DNA of 18,283 bases from JADZGC01 sp964391595. Lineage in GTDB: Bacteria; Patescibacteriota; Saccharimonadia; CAILAD01; GCA-016700035. The notes beneath the pieces are model-generated. The model was not told the origin of the DNA. It ran no database searches and saw only the letters and a list, made by a program, of their open reading frames with translations. Positions 6,727 to 14,043 of this stretch are shown piece after piece. Location: positions 1 to 18,283 of the forward strand of contig CAYMMM010000014.1 of the NCBI GenBank assembly GCA_964391595.1, read 5' to 3'. Both the position numbers and the translations under genes were made by a program. Each line of letters opens with the position of its first letter. Positions within the stretch are counted from its first letter, which is position 1.

Positions 6727-8493
6727 ATGTTCCGTCAGTACCAGCGGCTCTATCGAGCCATGGGGCAGTATGAAGACTGCCGCAAGTTTCGGCCGGGGAT
6801 CCTGCGGGATATCCGTCTGACGCTTATCTGGATGGCCATCGGTGAGTGTATGCTCCTGTTCATGGCCTACCCAATCAAACTGTACATCGACCATGGTCTG
6901 AAGGACTCCGCACATCTGGAGACCTGGACGATCGTCGTTGCTCTGATCGTGCTTGCAGCCTACGTGCTGTTCGAGATCATCGATCAGATCGTAACACGCT
7001 TCCGTTTTCGGGCGCTGTGGGGTAACTACATGCTCATCAATACGCTGGGTGCAATGCACCTGCTGCGGCTGGGAGCCAGCTACCACACCGAGCGTTCGTC
7101 GGGCGAGAAAGATTCGATCGTGGCACGAAACCATAAGAAGATCGACGTGCTCACCGACGAGCTGGTGTTCAACACCGTCCCGCTCGTCATGCGGATCTTC
7201 GCGATCCTCATCATCAGCTTCATCGCTGACTGGAGAGCTGGCATTCTCTCGGCCTTCTCGATCGTCACATATCTGGCGGTCATGTGGTACTCTCAGCACT
7301 TGAGCTGGCCACATTTCTTGGAATTCCGAGCGCAGTTCAAAGCAATCGAAATCTCCGAGGGTGAGTTGTCTCACCACGCTCTGACGATTGACGAACAGGG
7401 TTTGGTGCATGACTTTGCCGACCAGCATACTGCCAAGATGCGAGACTTGTACGAGTCTGAGCGCATTGCTGTGCCGCGCTGGCGCCGTCAGATGGGCTTG
7501 CAGTTCCTCTGGCTCAGCGTCCTGCGTATGTCCTACTACCCCCTGGCTTTTTTGGCCTGGCGCGGTGGTGTCTCGGTCGGTACTCTTATCTTGCTTTCGG
7601 GTATCCTCGAGCGTATGTGGAGCAACCTCGGTCGCTCCAACGAACTCCAGCGTGCCATGCGCGAAGGGGTGCCGGCCCTCATCGAGATGGCTGACCTCTT
7701 CGAGCATGAACCGAAGGTGGTGGCGCCGATCGCACCGGTTGCGATCGTGCAGCCTCGAGGTGAAGTGACGTTCTCGGACGTTGGCTTCAACTACGGCTCT
7801 GTAGATCAGCCGTCGCTCGCTGGGATTGATTTCACGATCCATGCCGGCGAAATGATGGCGGTAATCGGTGCATCCGGTGCAGGGAAGTCTACCTTGGCAA
7901 ACCTCGCTATGCGCCTCTACGATCCGACCAGTGGCTCCATCTGTTTTGACGGAGTTGACCTGCGCGACTTGTGTCCGCAATACCTGCGTCGGCACTTGAT
8001 TGGCTACGTGTCGCAAGATAACGTGCTATTCGATCGTTCGATTGGCGAGAACATTCGTCTCGGGCGACCTGACGCTTCCTTCGAAGACATCCGTGCCGCT
8101 GCTCGCGCGGCCGCAATTTACGACTTCATCGAATCTCTGCCTGAAGGCTATGATGCGATGGTCGGAGAGCGCGGTATCAAATTGAGCGGTGGTCAGTGTC
8201 AACGCTTGGCGCTGGCGCGCGCGCTTATCAAAGAGCCGTCTCTGTTGGTGCTCGATGAGCCCACCAGTGCGCTCGATGCTGAGAGCCAGGACATGGTCAA
8301 AGACACTTTGCGTGAACTCGCAGGTAATCGAGCTGTGTCCACGCTCATCATCGCGCACCGCATGTCAACGATTGAACCTGCTGACCGTCTCGTTACCTTG
8401 GACAATGGACGTATCGAGTTGGTTGGTACGATTGCTGAGCACGAAGCCCATGACGGGATCTACATGGATCTCAAGCGTCGCGAAGGGCTGTAG
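6727..8493 (+). CDS. ABC exporter half-transporter (fused membrane and ATPase domains)
   Basis: Type IV ABC exporter subunit (MsbA/multidrug/lipid-exporter-like) that would act as a homo- or heterodimer in the cytoplasmic membrane. The membrane domain covers roughly residues 25–300, with hydrophobic spans near 32–54, 66–86, 148–166, 171–188, 258–275 and 280–295. The ATPase domain runs from about 345: Walker A GASGAGKST (381–389), Q-loop YVSQDN (Q430), signature LSGGQCQR (486–493), Walker B LLVLDEPTSALD (506–517) and H-loop H544 in IIAHRMST. The signature has Cys where Arg or Lys is usual. ATG 6727 has SD AAGGGGAA. The gene is richer in G+C than its neighbours. Substrate unknown. Confidence 0.93.
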   Translation: MFRQYQRLYRAMGQYEDCRKFRPGILRDIRLTLIWMAIGECMLLFMAYPIKLYIDHGLKDSAHLETWTIVVALIVLAAYVLFEIIDQIVTRFRFRALWGNYMLINTLGAMHLLRLGASYHTERSSGEKDSIVARNHKKIDVLTDELVFNTVPLVMRIFAILIISFIADWRAGILSAFSIVTYLAVMWYSQHLSWPHFLEFRAQFKAIEISEGELSHHALTIDEQGLVHDFADQHTAKMRDLYESERIAVPRWRRQMGLQFLWLSVLRMSYYPLAFLAWRGGVSVGTLILLSGILERMWSNLGRSNELQRAMREGVPALIEMADLFEHEPKVVAPIAPVAIVQPRGEVTFSDVGFNYGSVDQPSLAGIDFTIHAGEMMAVIGASGAGKSTLANLAMRLYDPTSGSICFDGVDLRDLCPQYLRRHLIGYVSQDNVLFDRSIGENIRLGRPDASFEDIRAAARAAAIYDFIESLPEGYDAMVGERGIKLSGGQCQRLALARALIKEPSLLVLDEPTSALDAESQDMVKDTLRELAGNRAVSTLIIAHRMSTIEPADRLVTLDNGRIELVGTIAEHEAHDGIYMDLKRREGL

Positions 8494-8513
8494 ATAGTAG
8501 CTTGCGCTACATT

Positions 8514-8541
8514 AGCCCCTGGGCATTACCCAGGGGCTTTC
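8514..8541 (+). terminator. Terminator after the ABC exporter gene
   Basis: Perfect 10-bp stem AGCCCCTGGG (8514–8523) with CCCAGGGGCT (8529–8538), loop CATTA, tail TTTCTC. A smaller hairpin GTAGC/GCTAC (8497–8510) precedes it. The stem is strong but the U-tract is weak. Confidence 0.75.
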
Positions 8542-8566
8542 TCGTGCATAGGCATCTTCTGTCGTG

Positions 8567-8572
8567 TACACT
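8567..8572 (+). promoter_or_regulatory. -10 element of a probably leaderless queA transcript
   Basis: TACACT ends exactly 6 nt before the queA ATG, so transcription would start at or next to the start codon. No SD is present, and no good -35 is seen at the expected distance. Confidence 0.5.
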
Positions 8573-8578
8573 AGCTAA

Positions 8579-9613
8579 ATGCATAGTCATGATTATCAGG
8601 GTTGGTATGAGTTGCCAGCCGACAAAATTGCCCAACATCCGCCCAAAGTGAGAGGTGCATCGCGCTTGCTCGTAGTCGATCGCACATCGCAGCAGCTTGA
8701 AGATCGGATGTATCGTGATCTTCCGGACTTCGTGCGTGCTGGCGATGTCATTGTGATTAATGAAACCCGCGTGATCCCAGCTCGCCTTAAAGCGACTACA
8801 CAATCTGGTGCTGAGCGGGAGTTATTTCTGACAGAGCGCCATGCCGGCCCATTGCTGTCAACCATCGGTCGCGTACTGTATCGAGGGAAGCTTCGAACAG
8901 GTGATGTGCTGTCCGTTGGCGGAGAATCAGTTGAAATAGTAGAACTACTCGGTGGTGGCGAGGCGCGCGTTCGCGCAACAGCGCCATTGGTTGTATTGGC
9001 TGAGCGGTCAGGCGCAGTTCCTTTGCCACCATACATCAAGCGAGAAGCTGAGAAAGATGACCGCGAACGCTACCAGACGGTTTTTGCTCGTAAGGACGGC
9101 TCGGTGGCTGCGCCGACTGCATCGCTAAACTTAACCGAAGACATCATGACATCACTCCGCGACAAGGGGGCAAAGATCGTGAAGCTCACGCTGCATGTCG
9201 GGCGCGGTACATTTCTTCCGATCCGTACGGAGTCACTCGACGCACACGTTATGCATAAAGAATATTATTCGATCCCATCAACTACTCTCCGGACGATACG
9301 AGCTGCTCATGAGTCAGCTGGACGTGTTATTGCTATCGGCACAACTGTGACGCGAGCACTCGAGCACGCTGCATCGAAGATCTTGGCCGGCGATCAGGGG
9401 CCCATACGGGATGAAGCGGACATTTTTATTCATCCAGGATATGCGTTTCGGATTGTCGATGCTCTTCTGACCAACTTCCATGCACCCGATTCAACGGTTT
9501 TGCAGCTCGCAGCGGCCTTTGCTGGCGAGCAACTCCTTAAGCAAGCGTATACACATGCGCTAGGTGGGCAGTACCGATTCTTAAGCTATGGCGACTCGAT
9601 GTTTATTTATTAG
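8579..9613 (+). CDS. queA: S-adenosylmethionine:tRNA ribosyltransferase-isomerase QueA
   Basis: Transfers and isomerises the ribosyl part of SAM onto 7-aminomethyl-7-deazaguanine in tRNA to give epoxyqueuosine, late in queuosine synthesis. Full length (344 aa). Motifs: YELPADKIAQHPPKVRGASR at the N-terminus, INETRVIPARL, LPPYIKR, DRERYQTVFA, APTASLNLT (most homologues read APTAGLHFT), TLHVGRGTFLPI, IGTTVTRALE and LLTNFHAPDSTVLQLAAAFAG. The start at ATG 8579 fits the family N-terminus. It has no SD but a -10 element 6 nt upstream, suggesting a leaderless mRNA. Its stop codon directly abuts the stop of the convergent gene. No other queuosine genes are in the window. Confidence 0.95.
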   Translation: MHSHDYQGWYELPADKIAQHPPKVRGASRLLVVDRTSQQLEDRMYRDLPDFVRAGDVIVINETRVIPARLKATTQSGAERELFLTERHAGPLLSTIGRVLYRGKLRTGDVLSVGGESVEIVELLGGGEARVRATAPLVVLAERSGAVPLPPYIKREAEKDDRERYQTVFARKDGSVAAPTASLNLTEDIMTSLRDKGAKIVKLTLHVGRGTFLPIRTESLDAHVMHKEYYSIPSTTLRTIRAAHESAGRVIAIGTTVTRALEHAASKILAGDQGPIRDEADIFIHPGYAFRIVDALLTNFHAPDSTVLQLAAAFAGEQLLKQAYTHALGGQYRFLSYGDSMFIY

Positions 9614-10249
9614 CTAAACTTGCGGCATTTTCTTCACGACGCGATAGCTTCGTATTGCCATGATCAATGCAATCGCAGCAAGAATATTTGGAGAACCGCC
9701 TAGGAGTGCGAGGAGAATAAGTACCACTGATATCGACATGAGTGCGATGAGCAGTGACTTGGCTTTCTTGGGACTTTTTGAACGCATGAGCAGAATGGTG
9801 AGAACGATCAGGGCTGCACCGATGAGAAATTGAACGCCACCATATACTTGGGCATCTGAAGGGCTGAGGCCAGCTTCAGATGCGAAGGATGCGATGTAGG
9901 ATTGCGGCATTGTCACCATGTACAGCCCGAAAAGCGCATTGGCGCCACCCAGTATGATCATGAGCCAGCTGGTAGTTTTTACTTCTTTAATACTATCCAT
10001 GCTCGGGATGTTGAGCTGATCGACAGGGGTAGGGGTTGCAGCTGTGACGGGCTGTGGTGACGCAGACGATGCAGTGGCAGCTGGGTGTGTCGGCGAAACT
10101 GACACAGGCGGGGCAGACGCTGATGGTACGGCAGTGGTTGCGGTTGCTGGTTGTGCTGTAGCGAGTGCTGTCCCACAATTGCCGCAAAAAGCTCCCTCGG
10201 CGCTCGTAGGTTGGTGACAGTGGGGACAGATTACTTCTTTTGCAGCCAT
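9614..10249 (-). CDS. Zinc-ribbon membrane protein, unknown function
   Basis: A 211-aa protein with three parts. Residues 8–25 form a zinc ribbon with two Cys pairs (CPHC and CGNC). A Pro/Ala/Ser/Thr-rich, probably disordered linker spans about 30–78. The C-terminal membrane domain has hydrophobic spans near 94–112, 137–156, 163–183 and possibly 185–198. SD AAGGAAG lies 4 nt from ATG 10249, and a possible -10 TACAAT lies further upstream. The stop codon abuts the queA stop. It sits 53 nt downstream of the PrsW-like gene on the same strand, which also has a zinc ribbon, so the two may be co-transcribed. No specific function is recognised. Confidence 0.75.
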   Translation of the reverse strand: MAAKEVICPHCHQPTSAEGAFCGNCGTALATAQPATATTAVPSASAPPVSVSPTHPAATASSASPQPVTAATPTPVDQLNIPSMDSIKEVKTTSWLMIILGGANALFGLYMVTMPQSYIASFASEAGLSPSDAQVYGGVQFLIGAALIVLTILLMRSKSPKKAKSLLIALMSISVVLILLALLGGSPNILAAIALIMAIRSYRVVKKMPQV

Positions 10250-10302
10250 AGTACTTCCTTCTTATGCTTCATTGATTGTATCATCATCTGGCCATGCGAA
10301 TG

Positions 10303-11082
10303 CTAGGTGTGTTGGCCACAATATATACAGAAGAGTGTGTGATCAGGATTTGGGCGCCCACAGGATCGACAGAAATGATTTGTGCCATCAGCACTGAGAT
10401 TGAGCTTGGCATCCTCGGCTTGTGCGTATCGATACAGCTTGAAGACGCCGATATTGAGCGTCAAGCCTATAGCGGCCGAGAGAAGCATAAGCCATCCGAT
10501 GCCAGAGAAGAGGCCGAAATCATAGAGTGCGTGTAGGCTAATTGACCCGAAGAGACCAAGAGCAACGAGTGCCTTGCTCTTGCCTGTGACTTTGTAACGG
10601 GCAAGGAAGAAGCCGAAGAGCATTGCGAAGCCGATGTGGAGGAAAGGTGTCATGATGAGTCGTGATAGACCAGTCTCGGCACCGTTCACAATGGTGTATT
10701 CAATGTTCTCTATGAGGGCGAACACAACCCCACTCATCCCGAAGTAAAATATCCCATCGGTAGTTTCATTAAAGAACGGTTTTTTGTAGATCCAAAGCGC
10801 GAGGGGAATAGATTTTGCTGATTCTTCTATGAGCCCGATGATTATCGAGGCGATAAACATATTACTCAGCGTGCCGGTACCATCTTCGAGACCGACGAAG
10901 AACTGATTTTCCTGTAAAAACGATGTGATTGTGACGAGGAATAGAGCCAGCAAACCAAAGAGTAGGGCAGTGCGAATAGCTGCTCGGGGTTCTTTGCTCC
11001 CACGATCATGAATGATGACGAAGCGTACAAACCACACCGCGGCGAGAATCTGTGCGCCGATGATGAGCAGATAAAACAGCAT
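10303..11082 (-). CDS. PrsW-family intramembrane protease with C-terminal zinc ribbon
   Basis: Polytopic membrane protein (259 aa) of the PrsW glutamic-protease family, whose best-studied member cleaves an anti-sigma factor in Bacillus. Conserved features: EExxK motif GLIEESAKSIPLALW (E86, E87, K90), FGMSGVVFALIENIEY with E125, the helix FLHIGFAMLFGFFLARY with H149 and SLHALYDFGL with H184. About seven or eight hydrophobic spans are visible. The C-terminus adds a zinc ribbon (C238, C241, C252, C255), not part of the core family. ATG 11082 has a closely spaced GGAG. Upstream, TATAGT on the minus strand is a candidate -10. Its substrate cannot be inferred; no anti-sigma gene is nearby. Confidence 0.85.
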   Translation of the reverse strand: MLFYLLIIGAQILAAVWFVRFVIIHDRGSKEPRAAIRTALLFGLLALFLVTITSFLQENQFFVGLEDGTGTLSNMFIASIIIGLIEESAKSIPLALWIYKKPFFNETTDGIFYFGMSGVVFALIENIEYTIVNGAETGLSRLIMTPFLHIGFAMLFGFFLARYKVTGKSKALVALGLFGSISLHALYDFGLFSGIGWLMLLSAAIGLTLNIGVFKLYRYAQAEDAKLNLSADGTNHFCRSCGRPNPDHTLFCIYCGQHT

Positions 11083-11128
11083 ATCTCCATGCTCGGGGAT
11101 CGTGACTATAGTGTCAAGCTTCTTGTGC

Positions 11129-11157
11129 TTGATGTCTTGAGCAAATGATTATAGGCT
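11129..11157 (+). promoter_or_regulatory. Possible promoter of the PurM-like gene
   Basis: TTGATG (11129–11134), 17 nt, TAGGCT (11152–11157). Both hexamers are partial matches. The predicted leader is about 40 nt and ends in an AAAGG SD. Confidence 0.35.
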
Positions 11158-11201
11158 AGTACGGATTTCTTGGAATTGTTCGACGAAGAAAGGCACCTAC
11201 T

Positions 11202-12320
11202 ATGGCTGGACTCAGTCAAGACGATATCATCGGCTACGACAAGCTGGATCCGTTCAAGCGCGAATGCACCATGCTTGGTCGGCTTACCAACTATCTACTC
11301 CTCCCTCAGGCAAGAGAAGTGGCGTGGTCTCGCGGTGAATCGTGCTATGTGATTGATCACGGCGATTTCTACACCGGTCATGTGATCGAGGGGCTGGGGA
11401 CCAAGAATCGCATTGGTGAGCTGATGGCGATGATTGCGCGTGCCTATGACGGGAGGGACATCCACCCGCTATGGGCACGCAATGTTGCTATCGACTGCGT
11501 GGCAATGATTGTCAACGACATGATCACACTTGGTATCCCGCCATTTCAGATTGCGATGCACCTGGCGGTCGGAGATTCGGCATGGTTTGATAATCAGGAT
11601 CGTTCAGCGCTGCTAGCAGAAGGTTGGCAGTGGGCCTGTATCCAATCTGATGCGGTGTGGGGTGGTGGTGAGACGCCTACCCTCAAGGAGATCATCGAGC
11701 CGGGTACGTTCGAGCTCTCAGGCTCTGCGACCGGAATCCTGCGCGACAAGCGCAAGCTTGTGAATCCGGAGCGTATTCGGCCAGGTGATGTCATCATCGG
11801 CCTGGCGTCGAATGGTATCCATGCCAATGGTCTGACCAAGGCACGTGAGCTGGGTATGGAGTTCGGGTTCTTCAATCAGCATCTCAGCAAGGGGTCGGAC
11901 TGCTACGGAGATGAGCTGATGCGCGAGACGAGTATCTATGTCAAGTTCTTGCGTGCCTGCCAGCAAGCGGGTATTCGATGGAGCTACGGCATCAACGTGA
12001 CCGGACATGGTTGGCGCAAGATCATGCGAGCCGAGCAAGAGCTGACATACCGGATCACGGCGGCCCCCGAGTGGATGCCGATTTTCAGTTTCATGTCTGA
12101 TGTAGGTCAGATCGATAAGCGCGAGATGTACGCGACGTTCAACATGGGCATTGGCTTCATCGTGATTGTGCGCAAAAGTAATGCTCGCAAGACAATGACA
12201 TTGGCCCGCGGCGTTGGCTATGAGCCTATGATTCTCGGCGCGGTCGAGGAGGGCCCCAAGCGGGTCATCATCGAGCCGCATGGCATCGAATACGAAGGCA
12301 GCGAGCTGGAAGTTCGTTAG
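11202..12320 (+). CDS. PurM-like AIR synthase-family ATP-dependent enzyme
   Basis: PurM-superfamily protein (372 aa). Classical PurM closes FGAM to AIR using ATP in purine synthesis. Seen here: EGLGTK (63–68, versus DGVGTK), IVNDM (103–107), GGGETP (154–159), ELSGSATGI (171–179), GDVIIGLASNGIHANGL (195–211), NVTGHGW (265–271, versus THITGGG) and MYATFNMGIGF (309–319). The order and spacing match PurM, but several signature positions differ, so substrate specificity is uncertain. It is longer at the N-terminus than E. coli PurM. SD AAAGG precedes ATG 11202 and a strong terminator follows, so it is monocistronic. No other purine gene is in the window, and the gene is rich in G+C compared with its neighbours. 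Confidence 0.82.
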   Translation: MAGLSQDDIIGYDKLDPFKRECTMLGRLTNYLLLPQAREVAWSRGESCYVIDHGDFYTGHVIEGLGTKNRIGELMAMIARAYDGRDIHPLWARNVAIDCVAMIVNDMITLGIPPFQIAMHLAVGDSAWFDNQDRSALLAEGWQWACIQSDAVWGGGETPTLKEIIEPGTFELSGSATGILRDKRKLVNPERIRPGDVIIGLASNGIHANGLTKARELGMEFGFFNQHLSKGSDCYGDELMRETSIYVKFLRACQQAGIRWSYGINVTGHGWRKIMRAEQELTYRITAAPEWMPIFSFMSDVGQIDKREMYATFNMGIGFIVIVRKSNARKTMTLARGVGYEPMILGAVEEGPKRVIIEPHGIEYEGSELEVR

Positions 12321-12324
12321 ACCA

Positions 12325-12360
12325 TTGCCGTCCTGGGTAAACCAGGGCGGCAAGTTTTTT
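12325..12360 (+). terminator. Intrinsic terminator of the PurM-like gene
   Basis: 12-bp stem TTGCCGTCCTGG (12325–12336) with CCAGGGCGGCAA (12342–12353), one T·G wobble, loop GTAAA, tail GTTTTTT. It begins 4 nt after the stop codon. Confidence 0.93.
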
Positions 12361-12461
12361 CTGAATGTCTTGGATCTGGAGAGAGTCGGGGGAATTATCA
12401 ATTACGCCTATGCTACAATGAGCTTGATACTGTTGAGGTAGAGTTAGGAGGGTTCGTACAG

Positions 12462-12692
12462 GTGCAAGATATTTTTCAATACGGCTGGATGGGCTACGGG
12501 TATCTCGCTTCGGTAGCGATCTTCGCTCTCATCTGGGCGATTGTGCCAGCGCATCTAGCGGTCCGTCTTATAAAACCTCAAGGGCGGCAGCATACTGTCA
12601 TTTTTTGGAGCACCTATATGGTCGGATTCCTGCTGATTCTTGGTGGGCTTACTGTAGTGCTCACACGATATTTTTTTTCGGCGACATTCTGA
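12462..12692 (+). CDS. 76-aa two-span membrane protein, unknown function
   Basis: Starts at GTG 12462 with a strong SD (TAGGAGGG, 12445–12452) 9 nt upstream. A candidate -10 TACAAT is at 12414–12419, but the -35 is weak. Two hydrophobic spans are visible, about residues 13–33 (GYLASVAIFALIWAIVPAHL) and 48–67 (STYMVGFLLILGGLTVVL), joined by a short basic loop with RLIKPQGRQH. No family is recognised. A tRNA gene follows on the same strand. Confidence 0.7.
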   Translation: MQDIFQYGWMGYGYLASVAIFALIWAIVPAHLAVRLIKPQGRQHTVIFWSTYMVGFLLILGGLTVVLTRYFFSATF

Positions 12693-12731
12693 TCGGTGTC
12701 AATAGGTCTGGAAAAGTATGTATGTATCAGG

Positions 12732-12737
12732 TATAAT
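12732..12737 (+). promoter_or_regulatory. -10 element of the tRNA gene
   Basis: Consensus TATAAT 44 nt upstream of the tRNA start. No good -35 is evident at 16–18 nt. Confidence 0.5.
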
Positions 12738-12781
12738 TTTGCGGTATTTGCAGTACGCTGCAATGCAGAGTAAGAGATTCA

Positions 12782-12857
12782 TGGGACGTGGCCAAGTTGG
12801 TAAGGCGCTTGTTTCTGGCACAAGAGATCGTAGGTTCGAGTCCTACCGTCCCAGCCA
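12782..12857 (+). tRNA. tRNA-Gln (anticodon CUG), CCA encoded
   Basis: Complete cloverleaf of 76 nt. Acceptor TGGGACG pairs with CGTCCCA. The D-arm is GCC/GGC, the anticodon stem CTTGT/ACAAG carries loop TTCTGGC (anticodon CTG), and the T-arm GTAGG/CCTAC carries loop TTCGAGT. The discriminator base is G and CCA is genomically encoded at 12855–12857. U1–A72 and G73 are typical identity features of glutamine tRNA. It decodes CAG; a UUG isoacceptor would be needed elsewhere for CAA. Confidence 0.95.
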
Positions 12858-12889
12858 TGCATAATAACAGCACATTTACACAACATTTT

Positions 12890-12898
12890 TGCTATACT
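12890..12898 (+). promoter_or_regulatory. Extended -10 promoter of the 52-aa gene
   Basis: TGCTATACT, an extended -10 (TGnTATACT). The same nonamer recurs at 13220–13228 before the DUF1295 gene. No strong -35. Confidence 0.45.
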
Positions 12899-13005
12899 GA
12901 GTTCGTAGTAAGTCCAGATAAACACATAGCCTTCAGTCTGAAGATACCTATCCCTGGCAGCAAATCCTAAGGCACTTTATAGCAACATAAAGAGGATTCG
13001 ATAGC

Positions 13006-13164
13006 ATGTCGAAAATGTTAAAAGAAGAGCAGCAAGACTGGTATGAGCGCACGCATCGCCATTGGCGAGCATGGGGCTCATGGTTTAGCTGGGGTTCCCC
13101 GGTTGGACTTGGTCTGTTCTTTCTCGCAGTAGCTGGGACGATCTGGATTTTGTACCACATCTAG
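13006..13164 (+). CDS. 52-aa single-span membrane protein, unknown function
   Basis: Short ORF with SD AGAGGA (12991–12996) 9 nt before ATG 13006. The N-terminal half is polar and unusually rich in Trp and His (MSKMLKEEQQDWYERTHRHW, then RAWGSWFSWG). It is followed by one hydrophobic segment at about 33–51 (VGLGLFFLAVAGTIWILY). An extended -10 lies upstream and a terminator hairpin begins 17 nt after the stop, so it forms a complete small transcription unit. No family is recognised. Confidence 0.65.
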   Translation: MSKMLKEEQQDWYERTHRHWRAWGSWFSWGSPVGLGLFFLAVAGTIWILYHI

Positions 13165-13180
13165 ATTGGATCCTGCGACA

Positions 13181-13220
13181 GAAAACAGAGCCGATGAAAA
13201 ATCGCGCTCTGTTTTCGTTT
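13181..13220 (+). terminator. Intrinsic terminator of the 52-aa gene
   Basis: Perfect 11-bp stem GAAAACAGAGC (13181–13191) with GCTCTGTTTTC (13206–13216), extended inside by CGAT/ATCG. The downstream arm itself ends in a T-run (TTTTCGTTT). The DUF1295 promoter overlaps its tail. Confidence 0.85.
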
Positions 13221-13228
13221 GCTATACT
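13220..13228 (+). promoter_or_regulatory. Extended -10 of a probably leaderless DUF1295 transcript
   Basis: TGCTATACT with its last base 6 nt before ATG 13235. There is no SD between them. It abuts the tail of the preceding terminator, and any -35 would lie inside the terminator stem. Confidence 0.55.
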
Positions 13229-13234
13229 GGGCGT

Positions 13235-14008
13235 ATGCACATATCGTATCTCATTACGCCACTTTTCTTTACACTTGCCTTAAATGTCGTTTTATTTCTA
13301 GTCGCCTTCAAATACAAGACCGATAAGCTCACTGACGGGGCATATGCGCTGAGCTTCGCGGCTATCTCGCTCTTCGCTCTGTTTTCGGGCCCTCTTTCAG
13401 TCTCGCGTATTGTCGTCTCACTCCTCTCTGTGATTTGGGTAGCTCGGCTCGGTGGTTTTCTCGTGTATCGCATTCGCAAAACGGGCAAAGACAAGCGTTT
13501 CGATGCGTGGCGAGACAAATTCTGGTTGCTTGGCCGATTTTGGGTGCTGCAGGGCGTCACGGCATGGGTTGTGATGTTGCCTTCACTCTTCGCTTTGTCA
13601 AAAGAAGGACTGGAGCTCGGCGCTGGATCATATGTAGCGGCTGGTTTCTGGGCAGCAGCGTTACTGATCGAGGCAGTTGCGGACATGCAAAAATATCGTT
13701 TTAACCAAGATCCGGAGAACAAAGGTAAGTGGATCGAAGAAGGCTTGTGGAGTTGGTCGCGCCATCCAAACTACTTTGGTGAGATCTGTGTTTGGGCGAG
13801 TGTGTATCTCGTGGCGTTTCCTGCACTCAGTACTCTCGAAGCTAGCATCGGGCTGATTAGTCCACTCTTCATAGCGAGCATCCTACTCTTCGCGACAGGT
13901 ATTCCGATTCTCGAAAAAACAGCCGATGAGCGCTGGGGTAAAGACGCAAAATACCGCGCCTACAAGAAGCGCACTAGCGTACTTATCCCATTGCCTCCGC
14001 GAAATTAG
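13235..14008 (+). CDS. DUF1295 / steroid 5-alpha-reductase-like membrane protein
   Basis: Polytopic membrane protein (257 aa from ATG 13235) of the DUF1295 family, related in fold to steroid 5-alpha reductases and isoprenylcysteine methyltransferases. Characteristic stretches: GKDKRFDAWR (84–93), GLWSWSRHPNYFGEICVW (170–187) and the C-terminal LEKTADERWG…YRAYKKRTSVLIPLPP (226–254). About six or seven hydrophobic spans. The frame is open upstream to 13166, but that stretch is the terminator, and the -10 sits 6 nt before ATG 13235, so the shorter start is preferred. The heliorhodopsin gene follows on the same strand. The reaction and substrate are unknown; a lipid or terpenoid reductase role is the usual guess. 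Confidence 0.85.
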   Translation: MHISYLITPLFFTLALNVVLFLVAFKYKTDKLTDGAYALSFAAISLFALFSGPLSVSRIVVSLLSVIWVARLGGFLVYRIRKTGKDKRFDAWRDKFWLLGRFWVLQGVTAWVVMLPSLFALSKEGLELGAGSYVAAGFWAAALLIEAVADMQKYRFNQDPENKGKWIEEGLWSWSRHPNYFGEICVWASVYLVAFPALSTLEASIGLISPLFIASILLFATGIPILEKTADERWGKDAKYRAYKKRTSVLIPLPPRN

Positions 14009-14037
14009 TTTACGTACGTGCTGCATAAGCATACTAT
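14009..14037 (+). promoter_or_regulatory. Promoter of a leaderless heliorhodopsin transcript
   Basis: TTTACG (14009–14014), 17-nt spacer, TACTAT (14032–14037), then 6 nt to ATG 14044. There is no SD. Both hexamers match consensus at four of six positions. Confidence 0.5.
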
Positions 14038-14043
14038 GTAAGC

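Noticed and set aside
6574..8016. 480-aa open frame on the minus strand opposite the ABC exporter
   Set aside because: It is extremely rich in His, Arg, Gln and Asp with no domain, typical of the antisense shadow of a GC3-rich gene; the plus strand has full ABC motifs.
11718..12401. 227-aa minus-strand frame opposite the PurM-like gene
   Set aside because: Shadow of a GC3-rich gene; no motif, and it would run across the terminator.
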